A stretch of DNA of 41,563 nt from CALBTQ01 sp036743315 (lineage in GTDB: Bacteria; Lernaellota; Lernaellaia; Lernaellales; Lernaellaceae). The stretch is taken from the NCBI GenBank assembly GCA_036743315.1, contig DAINPV010000003.1, positions 1 through 41,563 of the forward strand. The letters are read 5' to 3'. Of this stretch, positions 25,675-33,828 are shown in pieces. How positions within the stretch are numbered: the stretch's first letter is position 1; every line of letters starts with the position of its first letter. A program made the translations under genes and the position numbers. The notes under the pieces were generated by a model that was not told the origin of the DNA, did not search any database, and was given only the letters and a program-made list of their open reading frames with translations.

Positions 25675-26886
25675 ATGTTTCGACCGCTTGTCCGGCTGTT
25701 GCCGCTGTTGTTGCTGCTCGCCGCGTGCTCGGCCTCGCCGCCGCACCCGGACGAGGTGGATGCCTACAACCGGCCGGACGTCGATTTTCCCCTCGTCCCC
25801 AACGAACTGCGCTTGATCGAAACGGTCCAAGGGTGGGCGCGCGCCGCCGGACGCGAACCGCCGGAGTTGGACGCGGGTCTGACCCTCGCCTGCCGCAGCC
25901 TCGCCTGGTGGCTACAGTCGCAAGGCTCCGGGCTGATCGGCGAACTCTCCAACGCCGACGTGCAGGATGAAATGGTGCGCTTCGGCGTCTCCGACAGCGC
26001 CGTGCGCACGCAACTGGTTTCGACCTTCCTGCTCTCCTCGATGGAAAAGGATGTCGGCGCCGGCCTGCAGCAGGATCTCGCCTCGGGCCTGTACACCCAT
26101 TTCGGCGTCAGCGTCGTGCGCGGCCTGTTTCCGCCGCTGTACCACATCGCCCTGCTCTTTTCGCGCCGCCCGGTCGAACTCGATCCCTTTCCCAAACAGG
26201 CCGAAACCAGCGAACGCCTGCCGCTGAGCGGCCGTCTGGTCGGCGGTCTGCGCGATCCGAAAATCTACATCGGCACGCCCAAAGGCGCGGTGTACGAACT
26301 GCTGTTCAACCTGGCGCCCGACGGCCGGTTCTCCAACCAGATCATGTTCGGCGACGGCCCGGGCGTGTATCGCCTCGAAGTCAGCGGCGTCGGTTCGTCC
26401 GGACCGGAGATCGTCGCGCTCATGCCGGTCAACGTCGGCGACTTTGCCCCCGAACCGCGCCGCGACGACTGGCCGGTCGCCGACACCCCCGCCGCCGCGC
26501 GCACGCTGGTCTTCAACCAGATCAACCGCGAACGCCAGGCGCTCGGCCTGGCGCCCCTCGTGCGCGATGCCGCGCTGGAAAAGGTCGCCCAGGGCCACGC
26601 CGACGAAATGAAAGAACTCGGCTACGCCGCGCACCGCAGCCCGACCACCGGCATGGTCGTCGACCGCGTCGAAGCCGCCGGCATCAAGTGGCGGCGCGTC
26701 GCCGAAAACGTCGCCCTCAACCAATCGGCCCTTGCCGGTCACGCCAGCCTGATGGAATCGCCCGCCCACCGCCTCAACGTCCTGGACCCCCAGGTTGACC
26801 GCCTGGGCCTGGGCGTCGCTTTTTCCGACGATGGCCATGGCCATCGGCTCGTATATTTGGTAGAAAACTATCTGGCGTTGCGCTGA
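25675..26886 (+). CDS. CAP-domain (SCP/PR1) lipoprotein
   Basis: A 403-residue lipoprotein. The signal peptide MFRPLVRLLPLLLLLAAC has the acylated Cys at residue 18. Residues about 40-260 form a helical then beta-rich region without recognisable family. Residues about 279-400 form a CAP domain: FNQINRERQALGLAPLV, KVAQGHADEMKELGYAAH, WRRVAENVAL, MESPAHRLNVLDPQVDRLG and a closing VYLVENYLAL. The His and Glu residues of the CAP cavity are present. Bacterial CAP proteins are exported. Roles proposed for them include lipid, wall or metal binding, with no general enzyme activity known. It is followed by the permease after 35 bases. Confidence 0.87.
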   Translation: MFRPLVRLLPLLLLLAACSASPPHPDEVDAYNRPDVDFPLVPNELRLIETVQGWARAAGREPPELDAGLTLACRSLAWWLQSQGSGLIGELSNADVQDEMVRFGVSDSAVRTQLVSTFLLSSMEKDVGAGLQQDLASGLYTHFGVSVVRGLFPPLYHIALLFSRRPVELDPFPKQAETSERLPLSGRLVGGLRDPKIYIGTPKGAVYELLFNLAPDGRFSNQIMFGDGPGVYRLEVSGVGSSGPEIVALMPVNVGDFAPEPRRDDWPVADTPAAARTLVFNQINRERQALGLAPLVRDAALEKVAQGHADEMKELGYAAHRSPTTGMVVDRVEAAGIKWRRVAENVALNQSALAGHASLMESPAHRLNVLDPQVDRLGLGVAFSDDGHGHRLVYLVENYLALR

Positions 26887-26921
26887 ATCAATTCAAATTC
26901 AAATATCCGAGGGGGTGCGCG

Positions 26922-28349
26922 ATGTTGGCGCGATATTTCGAGTTTGACCGTTATGGTACAACCTTGACCACGGAAATCCGGGCGGGCGTGACCACCTTTC
27001 TCACCATGGCCTACATCATCGTCGTCAATCCGGCCATTCTCGCCGCCGCCGGCATTCCGCGCGGGCCAAGCACCGTCGCCACCATCATCGCCGCGGTGAT
27101 CGGCACGTTGCTCATGGGCCTGTACGCCAAGCGGCCGATCGCCATCGCGCCGTACATGGGCGAAAACGCCTTCATCGCCTTTACCGTCTGCAGCCCGGCG
27201 CTGCTGGGCGCGTCCTGGCAGACCGCCCTGGGCGCGGTGTTCATCGGCGGCGTGCTCTTCGTGATCGTCACCGCGCTGCGCCTGCGCGGCTGGCTGGCCG
27301 AAGCCGTGCCGCGCAACCTCAAGTACGCTTTCGTCGTGGGCATCGGTTTGTTCCTGACCTTCATCGGCCTGGTCGACACCCGCATCGTTTCGCTGCCCGG
27401 CGTGCTCAACGTGTTGAACATTCCCGACATGCCCGAGGGCGTGAAAATCGGCATCCTGCAAGGCTCGTTCTTCGGCGACGCCCCGCCGCCGCCGGTGCAG
27501 ATGGGCTCGCTGCTCAATCCCAGCGTGCTGCTGTCGTTGCTTTGTTTGCTTTCGATGATCGGCTTGATGATACTCAACGTCCGCGGTGCGATCCTCATCA
27601 GCATCATCGGCATCACCGCGCTCTCGCTGCTCCTCAAGGCTTTCGGCTTGGAGATCCCCGGCGTGGCGCTGCCCGACCGCGTGTTCTCCAATTGGGCCGA
27701 CATCAAGGGCATCAAGGAAATCGCCTTCCAACTCGACGTGCTCGGCGCGTTGAAAGTCAGCTTCATCCCCGTGTTGCTGACCGTCTTTCTCATGGACTTC
27801 GTCGACACCATGGGCACGCTGATCGGCGTCAGCGCCCGCGCGGGCTTCCTGGACGAAAACGGCAACCTGCCCGACATCCACAAGCCGATGATGGCCGACG
27901 CCATCGCCACCGTCACCGGCGCGCTGGCCGGCACGACGACCACCGGCTCGTACATCGAATCGGCCGCGGGCATCGAGGAAGGCGGCCGCACCGGCCTGAC
28001 CGCGGTGGTCACCGCCGCGCTCTTCGCGTTGGCGTTGCTGTTCACGCCGCTGCTGACGATCGTGCCGCAATGCGCCTACGGCCCGGCGTTGATCGTCGTG
28101 GGCATTTTAATGATCGGGGCGGTCAAGGAAATCGACTTTGCGGACATGACCGAACTGTTCCCGGCGTTCATGACCATCGTGCTGATGATCTTCACCTACA
28201 ACCTGGGCATCGGCATCACGGCGGGCTTCGTCTTCTACCCGATCACCAAGCTGATCGGCGGACGCATCAAAGAAGTGAAAAGCGGCGCCTGGGTGCTCTT
28301 CGGCATCAGTGCGATTTTTTATGTGCTCTACGCCTTTACGTTCCAATAA
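26922..28349 (+). CDS. NCS2-family purine permease (AzgA/PbuG-like)
   Basis: A 475-residue inner-membrane proton symporter for hypoxanthine, guanine or adenine. It has about 12-14 helices, length as in the AzgA subgroup. Motifs are TTEIRAGVTTFLTMAYIIVV near the N-terminus, IAPYMGENAFIAF (the family Gly-Met/Asn-Ala-Phe site) in helix 3, FLMDFVDTMGTLIGVSARAG in helix 8 and TTTTGSYIESAAGIEEGGRTG in helix 10. Purine specificity comes from the family. Which base is carried is not resolvable. GAGGGGG precedes the start. It is convergent with pcrA, 6 bases apart. Confidence 0.93.
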   Translation: MLARYFEFDRYGTTLTTEIRAGVTTFLTMAYIIVVNPAILAAAGIPRGPSTVATIIAAVIGTLLMGLYAKRPIAIAPYMGENAFIAFTVCSPALLGASWQTALGAVFIGGVLFVIVTALRLRGWLAEAVPRNLKYAFVVGIGLFLTFIGLVDTRIVSLPGVLNVLNIPDMPEGVKIGILQGSFFGDAPPPPVQMGSLLNPSVLLSLLCLLSMIGLMILNVRGAILISIIGITALSLLLKAFGLEIPGVALPDRVFSNWADIKGIKEIAFQLDVLGALKVSFIPVLLTVFLMDFVDTMGTLIGVSARAGFLDENGNLPDIHKPMMADAIATVTGALAGTTTTGSYIESAAGIEEGGRTGLTAVVTAALFALALLFTPLLTIVPQCAYGPALIVVGILMIGAVKEIDFADMTELFPAFMTIVLMIFTYNLGIGITAGFVFYPITKLIGGRIKEVKSGAWVLFGISAIFYVLYAFTFQ

Positions 28350-28355
28350 GCCGCG

Positions 28356-30671
28356 TCAGCGGCGCGGCGGCGGACCGGCATAGGCGAGGTTCGCGTACGC
28401 GATGACCAGCGTCTTGCTCCCCACGCGGTCGAAGCGCACCGTCACCCGCGCCATCTTGCCCGACCCCGACAGGTTGGTCACCGTCCCGTAACCGAACTGC
28501 GGGTGCTTGACCCGGCACAGCAGTTCCAGCGGCCGATCGAGGTCGGCGGGATCCTGGCTGTCCGAATAATCGTACTCCGGCTCGCGCGACACGCTGCGGG
28601 CTTGCCGCGTCGCCTTGGGCGGCGGCGGGGGCGGATCGGCGTACAGCAGCGAGGTCTGTTCCCCGCGTCGGCGGATGACCTTCGAATTGTCGGCCGCGAT
28701 CGTCGGCGCCACCTTGCGCGCCGGACCGATGTCCTCGACCAGTTCGGCGGGCAGGTCGCGCCAGAACGGCGAGGTGCGCGTCGGCATCGGCACGCCGCCG
28801 TACGAGCGGCGCATCGCTGCCATCGTGATATACAAATAGCGCTTGGCCCGCGTGATGCCCACGTAGCACAGCCGCCGCTCTTCCTCGAACTCCGCCTGGC
28901 TCTCCAGGCTGCGGCTGTGCGGCAGCAATCCCTCTTCGAGGCCGACCATGAACACCGCGCGAAACTCCAGCCCCTTGGCCGCGTGCAGCGTCATCAAGCT
29001 CACCGCGTTGGCGCTCTCGTCGTACAGGTCGGGGTCCGACAGCAGGCTGACGCGCTCCAGGAAAAACTCCAGCGTCGCCTCTTCCTCGGCGTCCTTCTCG
29101 AACTCCTCCATCGACTTGAGCAGTTCGCCGATGTTCTCCAGTCGCGTTTTGTCCTCGATCTTCTCGCTGGCCTGCAGCATCTCCAGATAGCCCGAATCTT
29201 GCAGCATGCGCCCGGCGATGTCCGACGGCCGATGCTCGCGCGCGTACGCGGTCAGATCGTCGATCATCTCGGCGAACGACTTGAGCCGCTCGCGCATCGT
29301 GCCGGTAAACTCGCTGTCGTTCGCGCCTGCTTCGCGGCACGCGGCGATCGGATCGATCCCCCGCCGGTTCGCCGTCGCGAAAATCCGCTCCAGCGTCTTG
29401 CCGCCGATGCCCCGCGCCGGCACGTTGATCACCCGCGCGAAGGCCACGTTGTCCGCCGGATTGACCAGCAGCCGCAGGTACGCCAGCGCGTCCTTGATTT
29501 CCTTGCGGTCGTAAAAACGCAGCCCGCCGATCACCTTGTAGGGCAGTCCCCACTCCAACAGCTTTTCTTCGATGATCCGGCTTTGCGCGTTGGTGCGGTA
29601 GAACACGGCGATGTCGCCGGGCCGCAATCCCTCGCGCGTGCGCAGCTCGACCAGCGTGCGCGCCACGTAGCGCGCCTCGTCGTATTCGTCGTCGGCGTTG
29701 TAGCGCACGATCTTCTCGCCCGGCGGGTTGGGCGTATCCAACTTTTTCGCCTTGCGCCCGACGTTCTGTTTGATCACCGCGTCCGCCGCGCGCAGGATGT
29801 TCCCCGTGCTGCGGTAGTTGGTGCCCAGCACCACCACTTTCGCCTCGGGAAACTTCTCTTCGAAGTCCAGAATGTTCTGGATGCGCGCGCCGCGCCAGCG
29901 ATAGATCGACTGGTCGTCGTCGCCCACGACCATCAGGTTGCGATGCTCGCCCAGCAGCAGGTTCAGCAGAATGTCCTGCGCGCGGTTGGTGTCCTGGAAT
30001 TCGTCGACCAGGATGTACTTGAAGCGCCGGTTGTATTGTTCGCGAATGTGCGGTTGCTCCTTGAGCAGCCGGATCGTCTCGACGATCAGGTCGCCGAAAT
30101 CGAAGGCGTTGTTGCGCCGCACCCGCAGCTTGTATTGCTGCATCAGGTTGAGGAACTTCTCGCGCAACGGCGGCGGCACGTGCGCGGCCATCTCCGCCGG
30201 ATCGACCGCCTCGTTCTTCGCCTGGTCCATCAGCGCCGCCACCTGGCGTGGCGTCAGTTGCTCGCTGTCGATGTCGCACTTGGGCAGCAATTCTTTGATC
30301 AGCGTTTGCTGATCGGCGTCGTCGTAAATCGAAAAGCCCGGCTTGCGCCCGACCAGCTCGGCGTGGGAACGCAGCAGGCGCACGCAGGCGCCGTGGAACG
30401 TGTGGATCCACATCCCCGCCGCATGCCGCCCGACGAGCTGCTCGACGCGCTCGAGCATCACGCTCGCCGCTTTGTTGGTGAAAGTGACGGCCAGAACCTC
30501 GCTGGGCCGCACGTCGCGCACCGCCAGCAGATAGGCGATGCGCCGGGTCAAGACGCGCGTTTTGCCCGAGCCGGCGCCGGCGAACACCAGCAACGGGCCG
30601 TCCGGAGCCGTCACCGCTTCGCGTTGTGCGTCGTTGAGGTTCTGCAGGATCAATTCGGCAATTTCAGTCAT
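28356..30671 (-). CDS. pcrA: ATP-dependent DNA helicase, UvrD/PcrA family
   Basis: A 771-residue superfamily 1A helicase (3' to 5') for repair and replication-fork maintenance. Motifs in order are LNDAQREAV (Q motif), VFAGAGSGKTRVLTRR (Walker A), VTFTNKAA, IHTFHGACVRLLR, ILVDEFQDTN (Walker B), VVGDDDQSIYRWRGA, VLGTNYRSTGNILRAA, LMTLHAAKGLEFRAVFMVGL and RRLCYVGITRAKRYLYI. The C-terminus has the small Tudor-like domain of PcrA (VKHPQFGYGTVTNL) that contacts RNA polymerase in PcrA/UvrD. The length is normal. ATG 30671 is preceded by GAGGAACCG. Confidence 0.95.
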   Translation of the reverse strand: MTEIAELILQNLNDAQREAVTAPDGPLLVFAGAGSGKTRVLTRRIAYLLAVRDVRPSEVLAVTFTNKAASVMLERVEQLVGRHAAGMWIHTFHGACVRLLRSHAELVGRKPGFSIYDDADQQTLIKELLPKCDIDSEQLTPRQVAALMDQAKNEAVDPAEMAAHVPPPLREKFLNLMQQYKLRVRRNNAFDFGDLIVETIRLLKEQPHIREQYNRRFKYILVDEFQDTNRAQDILLNLLLGEHRNLMVVGDDDQSIYRWRGARIQNILDFEEKFPEAKVVVLGTNYRSTGNILRAADAVIKQNVGRKAKKLDTPNPPGEKIVRYNADDEYDEARYVARTLVELRTREGLRPGDIAVFYRTNAQSRIIEEKLLEWGLPYKVIGGLRFYDRKEIKDALAYLRLLVNPADNVAFARVINVPARGIGGKTLERIFATANRRGIDPIAACREAGANDSEFTGTMRERLKSFAEMIDDLTAYAREHRPSDIAGRMLQDSGYLEMLQASEKIEDKTRLENIGELLKSMEEFEKDAEEEATLEFFLERVSLLSDPDLYDESANAVSLMTLHAAKGLEFRAVFMVGLEEGLLPHSRSLESQAEFEEERRLCYVGITRAKRYLYITMAAMRRSYGGVPMPTRTSPFWRDLPAELVEDIGPARKVAPTIAADNSKVIRRRGEQTSLLYADPPPPPPKATRQARSVSREPEYDYSDSQDPADLDRPLELLCRVKHPQFGYGTVTNLSGSGKMARVTVRFDRVGSKTLVIAYANLAYAGPPPRR

Positions 30672-30760
30672 CGGTTCCTCGTTCGAAGGGAGCGCAGCAT
30701 AGCAGGTTGAACGCTTCGGTCAAGGCTTGGAAAAAATCGAGCTTTTATTCAATTCCTTTC

Positions 30761-30790
30761 TTGACCGCCCGTTAAGTAAATGATTTACTT
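30761..30790 (+). promoter_or_regulatory. Promoter with perfect operator dyad ahead of the barrel-lipoprotein-ceramidase operon
   Basis: TTGACC (30761-30766), a 17-base spacer and TTTACT (30784-30789) form a sigma70-type promoter. A perfect inverted repeat AAGTAAATGATTTACTT (30774-30790, 7-bp arms, 3-base centre) covers the end of the spacer and the whole -10. Bases 30730-30820 are markedly AT-rich against the coding background. This geometry fits repression by a dimeric regulator, which is not identifiable here. Confidence 0.6.
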
Positions 30791-30843
30791 TTACGGATTT
30801 ACATTTCTATTTTGGGGCAATTTTTGCGGAGACAGGACATACT

Positions 30844-32250
30844 ATGATCATCCAATCCCGGCGGCCGGTGCACGGCCGTCAAAACAACGCGGTATTGGTT
30901 TTCTCCCTGGCCTTGCTCGCTGTCTTCTTTGTTTTTCCCGCCTTGGCGCTGGCCGCCGATGACGACGACGAAGGCGAATCGGTCGATCCGCCCGACGCCG
31001 CCGAACAACCGGGGACCGACATCGTCATGCCGGAAACGAAAGAAGAACACTTCCTCGGCGATTACGGCCGCTGGATCGAGCACGCGCAAAACACCCTGCT
31101 GGAAATGGACATGTGGGGCTCTTCGACCACCGTGCCCGAAGGCTTCGCGGTCGCCCTGGTCGGTTGGGGCACGATGCGCGCCTACAAGCGGTTCGACAAT
31201 CACCGCAAGCTCATCGACATCGTGCCGATCTTGAAAATCGACGATCCGTTCCATGTCAAGGACGAAGATTACTTCTTCCAATTCGACTTCGGCATCCGGG
31301 GCAAGGGCGGCGGTTACATGGCCGCGATCACCTACGGCATCACCGATCGCCTGATGGCCGGCGTCAGCACCAACTGGCTCGAGTTGCACGTGCGCCTCGA
31401 CGCGAAGTTCACCCCAGGCTCCTCCGAACGCCTGGGCGTGGCAACGCGCGAGGAATTCTTCACCATGCTCAACCTGCTCGGTCGACCGACGCCCAAGATG
31501 CGCTACGATTCCAAACCGGTCAAATGGGGCGACACCACCGCCTTCCTGACCTGGAACTACTTCCGCAACACCTGGTACTCGGGCGGCCTGACCGGCAGCC
31601 TGATTCTGCCCACGGCGCAAGTGGCCGATCCCAACGAAAACATGACCTTCGGTCTCGGCCCCGACCTGGATGCGGGCAACGCCTCCTGGGGTCTCGCGCT
31701 CAACAAGGTGTTCGATTTTCGCCCGCCCAAGCCGGCCAACATCGTCACCTTCACCATCGGTGCGGAAGGCGCCTATTACTTCCAGGCCAAGCGTAAGAGT
31801 CCGCAGTTCCTCAAGCCCGACCAGGACGCCTGGGACTACCTGCAAGCGCAAGGGTTGGACCTGGACTTCTTCCCCGACTTGTCCGACCTCGACGATTACT
31901 ACTACTACACCCCGCCGCCCTGGGTGGCCGTCAGCGGCGGCATCGGCATCAGCCTGCTCTCGGTGACCTACCGCCACGGCTGGGGCTTCGAGGGCGAATA
32001 CGAATCCAACAGCCCGGGCTTCAAAAAGATGATCGATGAAATCGGTCTGGTCGGCACCGGCGACGACGGCAAGTTGATCTTCGCCGCCGGTCTGCCGCTG
32101 ACGCCGCTGTACCTGCCGGCGCTGGCCCAGGTCCGGTTCGAATACGTCACCGACGGCCGCAACCATCTGGTCTTCCGCGATCAGTACCAGGCCGGCATCG
32201 GCTTCTTCATTCCGATCAACCCTCCGGCCCGCTACCGGCTGCCGAAATAG
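30844..32250 (+). CDS. Predicted outer-membrane beta-barrel protein
   Basis: A 468-residue exported protein. A signal peptide of about 40 residues is longer than average and has core LVFSLALLAVFFVFPALALA, cleaved before an acidic Asp run (ADDDDEGE). After it come repeated amphipathic strands with Gly and aromatic girdles: YFFQFDFGIRG, YMAAITYGITDRLMAGVST, FLTWNYFRNTWYSGGLTGSL, TFTIGAEGAYYFQAKR and LAQVRFEYVTDGR. The end is QAGIGFFIPINPPARYRLPK. It looks like a barrel of the broad porin or MetA-pathway-like transport group, but the last strand lacks a C-terminal Phe, so barrel status is inference. It has its own promoter. GGACATACT lies before ATG 30844. Confidence 0.72.
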   Translation: MIIQSRRPVHGRQNNAVLVFSLALLAVFFVFPALALAADDDDEGESVDPPDAAEQPGTDIVMPETKEEHFLGDYGRWIEHAQNTLLEMDMWGSSTTVPEGFAVALVGWGTMRAYKRFDNHRKLIDIVPILKIDDPFHVKDEDYFFQFDFGIRGKGGGYMAAITYGITDRLMAGVSTNWLELHVRLDAKFTPGSSERLGVATREEFFTMLNLLGRPTPKMRYDSKPVKWGDTTAFLTWNYFRNTWYSGGLTGSLILPTAQVADPNENMTFGLGPDLDAGNASWGLALNKVFDFRPPKPANIVTFTIGAEGAYYFQAKRKSPQFLKPDQDAWDYLQAQGLDLDFFPDLSDLDDYYYYTPPPWVAVSGGIGISLLSVTYRHGWGFEGEYESNSPGFKKMIDEIGLVGTGDDGKLIFAAGLPLTPLYLPALAQVRFEYVTDGRNHLVFRDQYQAGIGFFIPINPPARYRLPK

Positions 32251-32262
32251 GAGGACGACGAT

Positions 32263-33825
32263 ATGTCACGACGCATGCTTTCTCTGCTGGTCATTCTCGC
32301 GTTGCTGACCCCCGTTCTGATCGGCTGCATGGGCGAAGGTCCGGAAGAAAGAGACCTCGCCTGGCTGCTGCGCAAAGGCAAGGAACAGCTCGAACAGAAC
32401 GACGGCTCCAAAGCGTTTAACTATTTTCGTCAAGTCATCGAAATCGACCCCAACCACGTCGAAGGACTCTACGGCGCCGTCCTGTCGTTGGACCTGCGCG
32501 TGTTCGCCTTCATCAACGGCATCATCGACCTGATGTACGGCGTCGAGTTGGCCAACCCGACCATCGCCGAATGCCGCACCGCCTGCGAATGGCTCGAACA
32601 CTGCGGTTTCTACGACATGGCCTGGACCGACGCGGAAAACTGCGTCGAGGACTGTCCCTGGGGTTTGCAGCCCTTCATGTTCCAGAAGGTGCTGGACCAC
32701 GACAGTTGCGAAGAAGTGCGTTATGACTCCTTCGAGTGGGTTACTCCCACACCGCACGACCGCTGCGTCGCCATCTGCGAAGACCTCGACAAATGCGGCC
32801 TGATCAATCCGCCGGCGACCTTCGACGTGCAGGGCTGCATCGACCATTGCCCCTGGGCCTACGTCGTGCGCCACAGCCAGAACTACAAAATCGGCGAATG
32901 CAACGGCTACGACCGCACCGCCTTCGAACATATCACCGTCGGCCTGCAGGTCCTCTTCCGCGAAATCGGCATCTTCATACCGCCGCAGACCATCAAATAC
33001 ACCGACCGGCTCTTCGAGCTGGATTCCGATTACCAGTACCGCCTCAAGTACTATGCTTGGGAACTGGTCGATCCGCCGGTGAGCTGGGCCCTCGACGGCC
33101 GCTACGGCCCCAATGAAATGTACCTCTCGCGCGCCCTGTCGCACTTTTTCATGGCTTTCCTGCTCAACGCCACGTCGGTCAACCTGGAAGTGAACTTCCC
33201 GGCGCTCGACATCAACTACAACTACAGCCACCCCGAATCGGTGCAGGATTACATCCAGGCCACCATCCGGTTCGTCGAAATCCTGCTTTACGACCCCATC
33301 TTCCCGCTGGGCTTCCAACTTTTGGACGAAGACTGGGTCGACGATCAGATCTTCGAGGGCGGCCAGGAATTCGGCCGCTTCTTCGGGGCCATCGCCGACA
33401 TGTTCGATTACATGTTCTCCGATCCCGACCGCCAGGAAGGACGCGCCGTCGGCTACAACGACGACAACTTCAACCTGATCTGGGATCCCGACGAGACCAT
33501 GACCTTGCGCATCGATACCGAAACCGGCGTCGACATCACCTACCAGCAGGCCAAGGCGATCGCCAAATTCGCCCGCGCCATGGAAGCCGCGTACATCGAA
33601 CGCGAAATGCTCGATGTCGAAGTGCTGCGCGATGTGCTGGAAAGCTTCAACCTCGGCGCGCTGGACTTCGTCGTCGACCTGCTCGACGCCTGGTTCCCCG
33701 AAGGAAAAATCGACATCAGCAAACCCAGCTACGAACCGGAAAAGAACTCCTTCCGCACCGTGCTGGAAACGGTCCTCGAGAAGCTGCGCATCGTCGATGA
33801 GCTGATGACCGAACTGGATCTGTAA
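32263..33825 (+). CDS. Lipoprotein with TPR-like start and two six-Cys modules
   Basis: A 520-residue lipoprotein. The signal peptide MSRRMLSLLVILALLTPVLIGC has lipobox LIGC. A TPR-like pair follows (KGKEQLEQNDGSKAFNYFRQ, then VIEIDPNHVEGLYGAVLSL). Residues 104-149 and 168-213 repeat one module: Cys-x3-Cys-x5-Cys-x12/13-Cys-x3-Cys-Pro-Trp, then a sixth Cys 14-15 residues later. A long helical part follows, with an Asp-loop (YNDDNFNLIWDPDETM) near residue 410 like a calcium site. Its GGAGG site overlaps the barrel gene stop and the next gene follows after 3 bases, so all three are co-expressed. Function unknown. The modules may bind a metal or be disulfide-locked in the periplasm. Confidence 0.8.
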   Translation: MSRRMLSLLVILALLTPVLIGCMGEGPEERDLAWLLRKGKEQLEQNDGSKAFNYFRQVIEIDPNHVEGLYGAVLSLDLRVFAFINGIIDLMYGVELANPTIAECRTACEWLEHCGFYDMAWTDAENCVEDCPWGLQPFMFQKVLDHDSCEEVRYDSFEWVTPTPHDRCVAICEDLDKCGLINPPATFDVQGCIDHCPWAYVVRHSQNYKIGECNGYDRTAFEHITVGLQVLFREIGIFIPPQTIKYTDRLFELDSDYQYRLKYYAWELVDPPVSWALDGRYGPNEMYLSRALSHFFMAFLLNATSVNLEVNFPALDINYNYSHPESVQDYIQATIRFVEILLYDPIFPLGFQLLDEDWVDDQIFEGGQEFGRFFGAIADMFDYMFSDPDRQEGRAVGYNDDNFNLIWDPDETMTLRIDTETGVDITYQQAKAIAKFARAMEAAYIEREMLDVEVLRDVLESFNLGALDFVVDLLDAWFPEGKIDISKPSYEPEKNSFRTVLETVLEKLRIVDELMTELDL

Positions 33826-33828
33826 ACC

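Noticed and set aside
28336..30411. 691-codon minus-strand frame overlapping pcrA in another frame
   Set aside because: It reads as a Gly/Arg/Ala-rich frame shadow of the in-frame helicase.
28503..30710. 735-codon open frame opposite pcrA
   Set aside because: The opposite strand encodes all helicase motifs. This frame shows no motif and has the Arg/His/Gln bias of an antisense frame in GC-rich DNA.
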